Shown: positions 13,894-20,748, counted from the first letter of the stretch. The stretch is 21,539 nt of DNA from Candidatus Dormiibacterota bacterium (GCA_003135255.1 PLAX01000012.1:7419-28957); one strand, 5' to 3'. The notes: generated by a model not told the origin, from the sequence alone. Program-made: numbers and translations.

Positions 13894-13985
13894 CAGCCGC
13901 CGGTAAGACCCACTACATCTTGAATCCGGTTGGCGCCTTCTCCTTCGCTGAGGCCCGTCCCCTCGGGGGTCGGGCCTCTCCTTTT
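13894..13985 (+). ncRNA. Candidate small RNA of about 90 nt
   Basis: The segment lies between a promoter-like element and an intrinsic terminator, in the gap between two convergent genes. It folds into a 5' hairpin: GCC (13896-13898), CCGG (13900-13903) and AAGA (13905-13908) pair with UCUU (13918-13921), CCGG (13926-13929) and GGC (13932-13934), leaving the C-rich loop CCCACUACA (13909-13917). A short single strand rich in U and C follows, then the terminator. The loop is complementary to GU/GGG-rich ribosome binding regions. No known RNA family was recognised. It could be a trans-acting regulator, or a decoy 3'-UTR of the ftsH-like transcript. Confidence 0.45.
13950..13985 (+). terminator. 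Intrinsic terminator with U-rich tail
   Basis: GAGGCCCG (13950-13957) pairs with CGGGCCTC (13971-13978), with four further C-G pairs inside a T-T mismatch and a 3-nt loop. The tail TCCTTTT follows directly. On the opposite strand there is no U tract, so it acts on plus-strand transcripts. Confidence 0.75.
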
Positions 13986-14042
13986 GCAGCGGTCGACGAG
14001 CACCTCAGACCTCCTTCTCGGGAAGGCACCGGTGTCTCGAGG

Positions 14043-15197
14043 TCAGGGCGTCCAGACCGGCGCGGAGCCGTCGAGGTCGAGGTCGCTCGTGACCTGCCTC
14101 GCCTGCAGCGCCGGCAACGTCGTGGCGTCCTTGACGTACCAGAGCTCGAAGTAGCCATCCCCCGCCTCGGGGGCGAGGTAGACCAGGTCGGTACCGTCCG
14201 GCGACCACGTGGGCGACGCCGCCATGGTGCCGGTGGCGATGCGGTTGAGGGGCCCCAGGGTGCCGGTCGCGGCGTCGAAGCTCGCCACCACCAGGTCGGA
14301 CTCGCTGCTGCTCGGCGCCCCGTTCACGACGGGTGTGCAGATCATGGCGATCTCGGTCTCGTCGGGGTTGAGAGCGGGCTGAGCGCAGTCGTCACCCGGC
14401 TGGGTGAGCGGGGTGCCATGGCCCGTACCGTTGGCATTGGGCGTGGGGTCCATGCGGATCTGGCTGACCTCGTCGCCCGGGTCCGCGCCGGGGACCGGAG
14501 TGCTCACCTCGCTGTTGTCGTTGGCGGCCTCGTAGTCGACGTAGATGAGGCCGCCACTCGCCAGCGGCAGCGGGCTGACGTCACCGCCCGTGTAGTAGTT
14601 GGCCCAGCTCTCCTGGGTGATGCCGTCACTGTGCTCCACGGCGGTGCGGTCGATGTCGGTGCCGAGCGTCGTCTTCCAGATCGAGAGGTCCACCTGGTAG
14701 CAGCATTGCGCCAGGTCGTCGACATTTCCCTTGGGCCAGTCGTAGCTGAAGTAGAGGGTGTTGCCGGGCCCGACCGCCGGGTAGTAGATCCAGTCGTCGG
14801 CCCCCGGCTGGGTGGCGGTGACCTTCCCCGAGTCGTGGCTGAGCTGAGCCTCGACCTTGCCGCTCAGGTCGAGCTCGTAGAGATCGGAGTAGTAGTTGGC
14901 GGTCACCTTGACCGCGAGCAGCCCCGCCCCACCCGGGATGAGCACGGGCTGGGTCCAGCCCTGGCCCTCGGCCTGGAGCTGCGTGATGTGGGCCCCCGTC
15001 AGGGCAAAGAGACCCCCGCCGTCGGCGAAGTAGACCGTCCCCGGCAGCGAGAGCTTGACGGCGGTCTGGGTCGGCTTCTCGGCCGGGGCGAACGCGACGG
15101 TGCTGCCGCTCGCCAGGTAACGGTTGACGCCAGCACCGAACGCCACCATCAGAACGAGCAGCACGATCCAGGTGAGCAACCTGCGAGAGCGGCTCAT
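14043..15197 (-). CDS. Membrane-anchored TolB/WD40-like beta-propeller protein
   Basis: 384 aa. A basic start (MSRSRR) and one hydrophobic segment (about 7-23) without lipobox indicate an N-terminal anchor with the rest outside the cell. The body consists of repeated beta-blade units ending in PD40/TolB-like signatures such as WSPDGTDLVYL and NPDETEIAMI, plus LPGTVYFADGGGLFAL. No catalytic motif is visible. A vicinal Cys pair lies in AQCCYQ. The ATG at 15197 overlaps the upstream LCP stop as ATGA, so the two are translated from one mRNA. A sensor, scaffold or adhesion role next to an LCP wall-polymer transferase is an inference; the gene cannot be named. Confidence 0.82.
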   Translation of the reverse strand: MSRSRRLLTWIVLLVLMVAFGAGVNRYLASGSTVAFAPAEKPTQTAVKLSLPGTVYFADGGGLFALTGAHITQLQAEGQGWTQPVLIPGGAGLLAVKVTANYYSDLYELDLSGKVEAQLSHDSGKVTATQPGADDWIYYPAVGPGNTLYFSYDWPKGNVDDLAQCCYQVDLSIWKTTLGTDIDRTAVEHSDGITQESWANYYTGGDVSPLPLASGGLIYVDYEAANDNSEVSTPVPGADPGDEVSQIRMDPTPNANGTGHGTPLTQPGDDCAQPALNPDETEIAMICTPVVNGAPSSSESDLVVASFDAATGTLGPLNRIATGTMAASPTWSPDGTDLVYLAPEAGDGYFELWYVKDATTLPALQARQVTSDLDLDGSAPVWTP

Positions 15198-16291
15198 GAC
15201 GACGGGAAGTACTGGTGGACCACCGCCAGGATGGCACTCATGTCCGGCTCCAGGACGTCCTGGCCATCCTCGGTCCCGTCGCTGTACTGGGTCAGGTAGA
15301 CGTGCTGGATGCTCCCCGATCCGACGTCCTTGCTGATCCCGAGGAGCAGGGAGAATTGGGTGAGCGGGACGTCGGTGAGCACCTCGCCGCTCAGCGCGGA
15401 GGCGAGGTTGTTGATGTCGCCGAGACTGAGCTGGGAGAGCTTCTGGCGCAGGGCGACGAGCACCTGCTGCTGGCGCACGTTGCGGCCGATATCCTCGGAA
15501 ATGTCGTCGTGGCGCGAGCGCACGTACTCGAGCGCCCCCAGACCGTCCATGTGCTGCGCGCCGGGAAGCACTGCCACCCGGTCCGCGGCGTAGGGGTTGG
15601 TGCTGCCCGCCACGTCGTATGGGTAGTTGTCATCCATCACGGGGTGGCTCGCCACGATGTCGATGCCCCCCACCTCATCGATGAGGTTGATCAGTCCCTG
15701 CAGGCCGATCCAGACATAGTGGTCGATGGTGACCTGGAAGTCCTGCTCGATCGTGGCGATCTGAGCGTCCGCCCCGCTGGTGCCGTCGCCGGCATCGCCG
15801 AACGCCTCAGAGACCTTGCCGTCGCTCCGCTCCTCCCCCTTCGCCGAGTAGATCGGGACCCAGAGGTCGCGCGGGATGGAGAGCATGGTGACGCTGCCCG
15901 CCGCGGGGTTCACCCGGACCAGGATCAGGGACTGGGCGCAGCAGAAGTAGGGCGTGCCCGAGGAGGTGGTGAACTTGCCGTCGTTGTCGGAGCCCATGAG
16001 CAGGACGGTGAACGGGGCCTGGGACCCGGCCGCGACCGACGGGGCGGCGGTGGGGCTTCCGGGAAGCGAGGTGGGCGTCGGGGCCTGGATGGTGTGACCG
16101 GTGGCGCCAACCGCCGCGGTGATCGTCGGCCAGAAGAAGTTGAGCGCGCCGCCCACCCCCGAGAGGATGAAGCCGAGCAGGACGAGAAGGATGGTGCGTA
16201 CCCGTGGGACGCGGGGGTGCCGGCGCGAGGCACGACGCCGGCGCGAGCCACGAAGACGCGGCGCGGCCTCGGGGGAGCGGTCCAGGCTCAT
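15194..16291 (-). CDS. LytR-CpsA-Psr (LCP) family cell-wall polymer transferase
   Basis: 365 aa. A long basic cytoplasmic tail (1-32), one membrane segment (about 33-56), a Pro/Thr/Ser linker (about 68-92) and an external LCP domain (about 93-285). Motifs: FTVLLMGSDND (94-104), SLILVRVNP (121-129), SIPRDLWVPI (138-147), GLQGLINLIDEVGGIDI (196-212), GALEYVRSRHD (252-262) and GRNVRQQQ (269-276). LCP enzymes move glycopolymers from undecaprenyl-pyrophosphate carriers to peptidoglycan. The usual (S/T)-D-(T/S) Asp before the SLILVRV strand is Gln here (CCAQS), so one metal ligand seems changed. The ATG at 16291 has GGAGG about 12 nt upstream; a longer in-frame GTG start (16360) lacks support. It is coupled to the propeller gene downstream. 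Confidence 0.92.
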   Translation of the reverse strand: MSLDRSPEAAPRLRGSRRRRASRRHPRVPRVRTILLVLLGFILSGVGGALNFFWPTITAAVGATGHTIQAPTPTSLPGSPTAAPSVAAGSQAPFTVLLMGSDNDGKFTTSSGTPYFCCAQSLILVRVNPAAGSVTMLSIPRDLWVPIYSAKGEERSDGKVSEAFGDAGDGTSGADAQIATIEQDFQVTIDHYVWIGLQGLINLIDEVGGIDIVASHPVMDDNYPYDVAGSTNPYAADRVAVLPGAQHMDGLGALEYVRSRHDDISEDIGRNVRQQQVLVALRQKLSQLSLGDINNLASALSGEVLTDVPLTQFSLLLGISKDVGSGSIQHVYLTQYSDGTEDGQDVLEPDMSAILAVVHQYFPSS

Positions 16292-16311
16292 GGTCGGTAG
16301 GACCTCCGTCT

Positions 16312-16409
16312 CGGGGACAGCCGGCGGGCTCGGTCCCCGGAAGCAGTGACGCGGGACCACCTGAAGGTGCCCCTCGACTGAGGCCGGCCCGCTCCCCGCC
16401 AGGCGGGCC
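16312..16409 (-). promoter_or_regulatory. Structured leader upstream of the LCP gene
   Basis: Three inverted repeats lie between the LCP ATG (16291) and a possible minus-strand -10 box TATCAT (16427-16422). They are CGGGGAC/GTCCCCG (16312-16318, 16333-16339), CACCT/AGGTG (16358-16362, 16365-16369) and GGCCCGC/GCGGGCC (16386-16392, 16403-16409). No clear -35 box is found. No known riboswitch was recognised. Confidence 0.3.
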
Positions 16410-16512
16410 TCAACCCGGGCGATGATACCGGGAAGGCGGTGGAGACCGCCGGTGGCAACTCGGTGAGCCGGGAGGGGGGCCGGGGGGCCGTTCCGTGTAC
16501 GGTCGAGCCGCG

Positions 16513-17757
16513 ATGCGACGCGAGCGGATCGAGACAGACCAGGCCTTCTTCGCGGAGCGAGTCGCAGGCCGAGGCGGAGGGCAGCGACGTAGCCTGCGCC
16601 GAGCCCGCGCGCTCGCGCCGCATCTGGGTGTCGCCCTCGACGCCTGGAGCGCCCACCCGGAGCGGGTCGTCACCGTGGTCGGCTCCAAGGGAAAGGGCAC
16701 CGCGGCCACCTTCGCCTCGGCGGCGCTCGCCGCCGCGGGCCTGCGGGTCGGGACCCTAACCAGCCCGGGGCTGCGCAGCAACCGGGAGCGGATACGGGTC
16801 GACGGGCTGGCTGTCCCCCCCCGCGACTACGATGCTTTGGTTGGCGAGGTGGCCGCCACCCTCGCCCGGGTGTCGGACCTGCTCCCCGACGACGGCTACC
16901 TCTCGCCGAGTGGCCTCTTCACCCTCAGCGCGCTGCGCCACTTCGCCGACCGCGGCTGCGAGGCGGTGGTGCTCGAGGCGGGGATGGGCGGGGCCTCGGA
17001 CGAGGTCTCGCTGCTCGCGCCCGGTGTGGTGGTGGTGACCCCCATCCTCGCCGAGCACATCGGGGTCCTGGGTGACACCGCGGCCGAGATCGCTGCAGAG
17101 AAGACGGGCGTCATCACCGCGGCGACCCGCGACGTCGTGGCGGCGGCCCAGAAGGACCCCGGAGCGGGGATGGCGGTGCGGCTCGCCGCGCGCCGCCACG
17201 GGTGCGAGCTTCACTGGGTGGTGGGCAGCGGTGACCGGCCCGGGCCGGAACCGGCTCCCGGGTTCGGCGGCCTCAATGGCCGCCTTGGGGTGGTCGCGGC
17301 CCTGCGCCTGCTCCAGCTGGCAGGCCGGGCGGCGCCGGGGCCCGCGGCGCTGGACGCAGCGCTGCGGAGCGTCAGCCTTCCCGGCCGGCTGAGCCACCAC
17401 CGGCTCGGCGACCAGGAATGGGTGATCGACTGCGCCACCAACCCGGCCGCCATCACCGCAGCGATCGCGCACGCCACGGCGGCGGTTGGTCCACCCACCG
17501 CGGTGCTCACCTTCATCCCTCACCACCGGGATGCAGATCCGCTCCTCGCCGCTCTCGACGGCCAGGCGGTGGTCCGGGTTCCGGGCGGGCGTTCGACGGG
17601 TGGCCCCGGTGGCGGTGCGGTGATGCGCCTCGAAGCGGTGGACCTCGACAGCCTCGGCCCGCGGGTGCTCGCGGTGGGGCCCGTCTACTTCGTGGGCGAG
17701 CTGCTGGCCACTCTCGACATCGACTGCGAGAGGAGCTTCAGGGCTGCCCGCCAGTGA
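16513..17757 (+). CDS. Divergent FolC-like Mur ligase (folylpolyglutamate synthase family)
   Basis: 414 aa from ATG 16513; GTG 16495, nearer a purine-rich GGAGGGGGG, would add six residues. P-loop GSKGKGT (57-63, family norm GTNGKGS), TSPGLRSNRERIRVDG (83-98), LEAGMGG (154-160), EHIGVLGDTAAEIAAEKTGV (181-200) and the closing VYFVGELL (391-398) identify the FolC fold. Several normally conserved positions differ: GGRLDATN becomes GGASDEVS, the DH pair becomes EH, and the ADP-binding DGAHNP becomes DCATNP (306-311). The ATP site looks usable, but the amino-acid and pterin sites may be remodelled. It is divergent from the LCP gene and overlaps the phosphatase gene tail to tail by 20 bp. Confidence 0.82.
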   Translation: MRRERIETDQAFFAERVAGRGGGQRRSLRRARALAPHLGVALDAWSAHPERVVTVVGSKGKGTAATFASAALAAAGLRVGTLTSPGLRSNRERIRVDGLAVPPRDYDALVGEVAATLARVSDLLPDDGYLSPSGLFTLSALRHFADRGCEAVVLEAGMGGASDEVSLLAPGVVVVTPILAEHIGVLGDTAAEIAAEKTGVITAATRDVVAAAQKDPGAGMAVRLAARRHGCELHWVVGSGDRPGPEPAPGFGGLNGRLGVVAALRLLQLAGRAAPGPAALDAALRSVSLPGRLSHHRLGDQEWVIDCATNPAAITAAIAHATAAVGPPTAVLTFIPHHRDADPLLAALDGQAVVRVPGGRSTGGPGGGAVMRLEAVDLDSLGPRVLAVGPVYFVGELLATLDIDCERSFRAARQ

Positions 17758-18376
17758 GGTGGGAGATGTCGTTCCAGAGCCAGATGGCGGGATCCTCTCG
17801 CTCGTAGCCGAGGACGGAGACCGCCGCCGGGGAGAGCGCCAGGGACTCCGCGGTGAGCGCGGGGAGGTCGCACCAGCGCGCCGTCAGGATGCGCAGGAAG
17901 TGCCCGTGGGCAAAGAGGGCGACGTCCCCCGCCACCCCGCGGACCCGTTCGATCACGGAGTCGGCCCGGCGCCCCACGTCGGCGAGCGTCTCCCCACCGG
18001 CCACCCCGTCCTTCCAGATCACCCAGCCCGGCCGGTCGGCGCGGATCTCGTCGGCGGTGCGGCCCTCGTAGGCCCCGTACGCCCACTCCTGCATGTCGGG
18101 GTCGGGGAGCGCCCCGGCCATCAGGCCGGCCAGCTCGCAGGTGCGCCGCGCCCGCTGGAGGGGGCTGTAGAGCACCGCCGAGAACGTCCACTCCGCGAGG
18201 CGGGGGCCGAGCAGGCGGGCCTGGGCCTCACCCGCTCGATCGAGGGGGATGTCCGTGCGCCCGGTGTGGCGGCCGATCCGGCTCCACTCCGTCTCGCCAT
18301 GGCGGACCAGCACGACCCGCTGCTCGAGGTTACCCGGGCCCGGGGCGCGGGCCGGGCCGGGCTGGGCTCCGATCAC
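17738..18376 (-). CDS. Histidine phosphatase superfamily protein (phosphoglycerate-mutase-like)
   Basis: 212 aa from GTG 18376. Catalytic RHG is at 25-27 (H26 phosphorylated), RHTGRTDIPLD at 36-46, SPLQRARRT at 71-79, the acid E97 in QEWAYGAYEG and the second His H157 in FAHGHFLRI. The layout WAYGAYEGRTADEI...GGETLADVGRRAD is that of cofactor-independent phosphatases of the PhoE/GpmB type rather than of the large mutases. The GTG overlaps the stop of the GlsB-like gene as GTGA, with no ribosome binding site, so translation is probably coupled. Longer in-frame starts lie inside the upstream gene. The substrate is unknown. Confidence 0.92.
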   Translation of the reverse strand: MIGAQPGPARAPGPGNLEQRVVLVRHGETEWSRIGRHTGRTDIPLDRAGEAQARLLGPRLAEWTFSAVLYSPLQRARRTCELAGLMAGALPDPDMQEWAYGAYEGRTADEIRADRPGWVIWKDGVAGGETLADVGRRADSVIERVRGVAGDVALFAHGHFLRILTARWCDLPALTAESLALSPAAVSVLGYEREDPAIWLWNDISHLTGGQP

Positions 18377-18750
18377 CGGCCGCTGAGGTGCTTGCGTCCG
18401 GCGCCCGCGCGGCGGTGCTTCCGCGGGGAGACGAGGAGCACAGCGCAGAGCAGGATGACGGCTCCGACGAAGGCGACGACGACGTCCTCGACGAGGCCGA
18501 GGAGGCCGGCACCGGAGAGCAGCGTGGGATCGGCCTGATGGACGATCAATCCCCCGATCACCGCCCCGGCCAGGCCCACGATGATGTCCATCAGGCAGCC
18601 GAGCCCGCTGCCGCGCACCAGGCGCCCCGCCAGGGCCCCCGAGATCAGCCCGATGAGAAGCCAGGTGAGGAGATGATGGCCGACCAGCAACCCCGCCCAG
18701 ACGGCGAGGATCACGACGATCAGCGCGGCGGCGGCGACCAATCCCGGCAT
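18373..18750 (-). CDS. GlsB/YeaQ/YmgE-family (transglycosylase-associated) membrane protein
   Basis: 125 aa. Three hydrophobic stretches: about 4-22, about 28-44 leading into the family signature GSGLGCLMDIIVGLAGAVIGG, and about 84-108, then a basic tail (SPRKHRRAGAGRKHLSGR). The family is a stress-induced small integral membrane protein of unknown mechanism. It is longer than the usual 80-90 aa because of an extra N-terminal helix and the basic tail. The ATG at 18750 has GCGGGG directly upstream; a longer frame would run into the divergent MscS region. It is followed by the coupled phosphatase gene. Confidence 0.8.
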   Translation of the reverse strand: MPGLVAAAALIVVILAVWAGLLVGHHLLTWLLIGLISGALAGRLVRGSGLGCLMDIIVGLAGAVIGGLIVHQADPTLLSGAGLLGLVEDVVVAFVGAVILLCAVLLVSPRKHRRAGAGRKHLSGR

Positions 18751-18869
18751 CCCCGCAACCGTACGACGACAGAGGTCGGGCACGCCACCCGGTCTCACCG
18801 ACCCAGTGGTCCCGGCCGCGAGCGGGAGACCCCTCGACCCCGCGGGCCCTCGGCCCGGCATTGCCCGCG

Positions 18870-18875
18870 TAGGAT
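18870..18875 (+). promoter_or_regulatory. -10-like box in front of the MscS gene
   Basis: TAGGAT lies 9 bp before the ATG at 18885 and would allow a nearly leaderless transcript, but no matching -35 box is seen. The same bases (AGGA) could instead be the ribosome binding site with about 10 nt spacing. The divergent gap 18751-18884 must also hold the GlsB-side promoter, which I could not place. Confidence 0.25.
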
Positions 18876-18884
18876 GCCGGGCTG

Positions 18885-19763
18885 ATGCATCTCCTCCTGA
18901 CGGCGGTGACGGCGGCGACGGCGACGCCCCCCGGCACTCACTGTCTGAGCAACCCGCTGCAGTGGGTCTGCCAGCAGGTCCAGACACGCGTCGGTGGCGG
19001 CAACGCCCTGGGGCCGCTGGTCCAGGAAGTGCTCGACGGGATCACCGTCGGCCTGCTGATCCTGATCGCCGGGCAGGTGCTGCGCCGGGTGGTGGTCGCC
19101 GCGGTGCGGCGCCAGGCCGATGCCCAGGTCCACGCCCTCACCCGCAACGTCCTGACCATCTTCACCTGGGTCTTCGCGGTCGCCGGCGGGCTGGTGGCGG
19201 GCGGCGTGGACGTGCTCTGGGTGCTGACCTTCGGCGGCATCTTCAGCCTGGCCATCGGGCTCGCCTTCCAGGACCTGCTCCGCAACATCCTGGCCGGGAT
19301 CTTCATCCTCCTGGAGAAGCCCTTCCGGATCGGCGACCACGTCGCCATCGGGGACTGCGAGGGGGTGGTGCAGACCATCGCGCTACGGACGACGGCGCTC
19401 CGGACCGGGGATGGGCGTCTCGCCGTGATGCCCAACCTCACCGTCTTCACGAGCGTCATCCTCAACTCGACGGCGTTCGACCAGCGGCGGTACAGCGTCA
19501 CCCTCCCGGTCGAACCCGGGACCGATCTGCCTCGACTGACGGAGGTGGCACGGGGCGCGCTGGCGGCGGTCCCCGGGATCGCCAGCGATCCGCCGCCAAG
19601 CGTCCAGCCCCGGGTCGAGCCGGACGGGCGGAGCGTGGTCGTGGCCAGCTTCTGGGTCGACTACCGCGCCCACGACCCCGACACCGTGAGCGGCGAGCTG
19701 CTCACTCGGATCTGGGGCGGATCCGCCGGGAGGGACGGCGGAGCGGCGAAGCGGGGCGCCTGA
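18885..19763 (+). CDS. mscS: Small-conductance mechanosensitive channel, MscS family
   Basis: 292 aa. Membrane segments are at about 50-70 and 86-106, then the pore-lining TM3 at about 110-143 (FGGIFSLAIGLAFQDLLRNILAGIFILLEKPFRIGD), the family hallmark. The beta domain follows (VAIGDCEGVVQTIALRTTALRTGDGRLAVMPN), with the MPN turn at 182-184, and then the cytoplasmic alpha/beta cage domain. The channel releases solutes on hypo-osmotic shock. The N-terminus before TM1 is short, with Cys20 and Cys29. The Gly/Arg-rich last 15 residues look like a poorly conserved tail. It diverges from the GlsB-like gene, another envelope-stress protein. Confidence 0.92.
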   Translation: MHLLLTAVTAATATPPGTHCLSNPLQWVCQQVQTRVGGGNALGPLVQEVLDGITVGLLILIAGQVLRRVVVAAVRRQADAQVHALTRNVLTIFTWVFAVAGGLVAGGVDVLWVLTFGGIFSLAIGLAFQDLLRNILAGIFILLEKPFRIGDHVAIGDCEGVVQTIALRTTALRTGDGRLAVMPNLTVFTSVILNSTAFDQRRYSVTLPVEPGTDLPRLTEVARGALAAVPGIASDPPPSVQPRVEPDGRSVVVASFWVDYRAHDPDTVSGELLTRIWGGSAGRDGGAAKRGA

Positions 19764-19831
19764 CCCGCAGCGACGACGCGAGCACCGACGTCAGCGATCG
19801 AGACGCCGGGTGGCGAACGGAGGAGAGACCC

Positions 19832-19863
19832 GGGGTGGCACGCCCTGCGGGTCGCGCCACCCC
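19832..19863 (+). terminator. Terminator-like hairpin downstream of mscS
   Basis: GGGGTGGC (19832-19839) and GCCACCCC (19856-19863) form an 8-bp stem, with inner CG/CG pairs flanked by single-base mismatches. It lies about 70 bp past the mscS stop and has no U tract. Confidence 0.5.
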
Positions 19864-19949
19864 CCATCCTGGGTCTGACTGACCCCGGCACCCCCCCCAA
19901 GGGGCGTCGCGCCGGACCTCATCGCCGTCGGGCTGATGCGACCCGGCAC

Positions 19950-19968
19950 GTCACATGCTAGCTGTGAC
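19950..19968. promoter_or_regulatory. Isolated 19-bp palindrome, operator-like
   Basis: GTCACA (19950-19955) and TGTGAC (19963-19968) flank TGCTAGC, whose last six bases are themselves palindromic. The arms resemble CRP/FNR-superfamily half-sites in inverted order (TCACA...TGTGA). It sits in the 322-bp non-coding gap 19764-20085 between two convergent genes, where no promoter is needed for either. No ORF was supported in that gap. Confidence 0.5.
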
Positions 19969-20053
19969 AGGTGCGGGGCCAACCACGCGTTTGCACATCG
20001 TGAAGCGTCATCGAGCCTGCCCGCCATGTTGTCGCGCAGGCTGCAGATGCGTG

Positions 20054-20070
20054 ACCGGCCGTGGCCTGGT
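20054..20070 (-). terminator. Weak hairpin downstream of the L25 gene
   Basis: ACCGGCC and GGCCTGGT pair around a GT loop with one bulged T, within about 35 bp of the L25 stop. GTCGCG (from about 20033) and CGCGAC (20070-20076) could enclose it. There is no U tract, so its function is uncertain. Confidence 0.25.
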
Positions 20071-20085
20071 CGCGACACGCCGCGG

Positions 20086-20733
20086 TCAGTCGGCCTCGGG
20101 CGTCTCCGGCTCGATGACGGCCGGCTCGGTCTCAGCGGCCTCGGCAGCGGTCTCCTCGGTCGTGGCCGCCCGCACCGGAGCCACCTTGACCACCACCTCG
20201 TCGGGGTCGATGTGGCCGGCCAGGGTCACACCCTCGGGCAGCACGATGTCACGAACGCGGACCGCGCTGTCCACCTCGCTCAACCCGCTGACGTCCACGG
20301 CCAGGTGGTCGGGCAGGTTGCCGGGGAGCGCCTCGACGCGCAGGGTCGCGAGTACCTGCTGCAGGGTCCCCAGCTTGAGCTCGGTGACCGCCGGGGCCTC
20401 GCCGATCGTCCGGATCGGGACATCGACCGCCAGCCGCTCACGCAGGTTGACGGCGAAGAAGTCGGCGTGGAGCGGCCGCGCCGTGCGCGGATCGATCTGG
20501 AAGTCGTTGAAGAGCACCTTGCGGGGTCGGGCCCCGTCGACGCTCAGATCGATGAGGTGGGTGCGCCCGGCCCGGTGCCACACCCGGACGATCTCGGCCG
20601 TGTCGGCACAGATCGCCTGAGACGCCAGGTCGTGGCCGTACAGGATGGCCGGGACCTGGCCGTGGCGGCGCACGGCCTGGACATGGCGTCCACGCTCGGA
20701 ACGGGTGACGGCGATGAGGGTCAGATCTGCCAC
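20086..20733 (-). CDS. rplY: 50S ribosomal protein L25, TL5/Ctc type
   Basis: 215 aa. The N-terminal L25 domain (about 1-92; RSERGRHVQAVRRHGQVPAILYGHD, LFNDFQIDPRTARPLHADFFAVN) binds 5S rRNA. The C-terminal TL5/Ctc beta domain follows (about 93-185; VDVPIRTIGEAPAVTELKLGTLQQVLATLRVEALPGNLPDHLAVDVSGL), then an acidic Ala/Glu/Pro tail. The GTG at 20733 has no ribosome binding site. A -10-like TAGAGT at 20748-20743 would place the transcript start within a few bases, suggesting a leaderless mRNA. It begins 20 bp after the stop of the upstream gene on the same strand. Confidence 0.95.
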   Translation of the reverse strand: MADLTLIAVTRSERGRHVQAVRRHGQVPAILYGHDLASQAICADTAEIVRVWHRAGRTHLIDLSVDGARPRKVLFNDFQIDPRTARPLHADFFAVNLRERLAVDVPIRTIGEAPAVTELKLGTLQQVLATLRVEALPGNLPDHLAVDVSGLSEVDSAVRVRDIVLPEGVTLAGHIDPDEVVVKVAPVRAATTEETAAEAAETEPAVIEPETPEAD

Positions 20734-20742
20734 GAGGCCAGA

Positions 20743-20748
20743 ACTCTA
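20743..20748 (-). promoter_or_regulatory. -10-like box just upstream of rplY
   Basis: TAGAGT reads on the minus strand 9 bp before the GTG, in the 20-bp gap after the upstream gene. With no ribosome binding site present, a leaderless or near-leaderless rplY transcript is plausible. No clear -35 box is seen. Confidence 0.25.

Noticed and set aside
13904..13934. tRNA-like fragment (TTGAATCC resembling a T-arm)
   Set aside because: No acceptor stem, anticodon arm or full T-loop could be folded around it on either strand.
13887..15299. 470-aa plus-strand open frame opposite the propeller gene
   Set aside because: It starts in the candidate small RNA region and continues as the antisense shadow of the beta-propeller gene; composition is not protein-like.
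15215..16300. 361-aa plus-strand open frame opposite the LCP gene
   Set aside because: It is an antisense shadow; the LCP motifs are all on the minus strand.
18377..18937. N-terminal extension of the phosphatase frame to 18937
   Set aside because: It overlaps the GlsB-like gene and lacks similarity to anything; the GTGA junction at 18376 gives a normal-length phosphatase.
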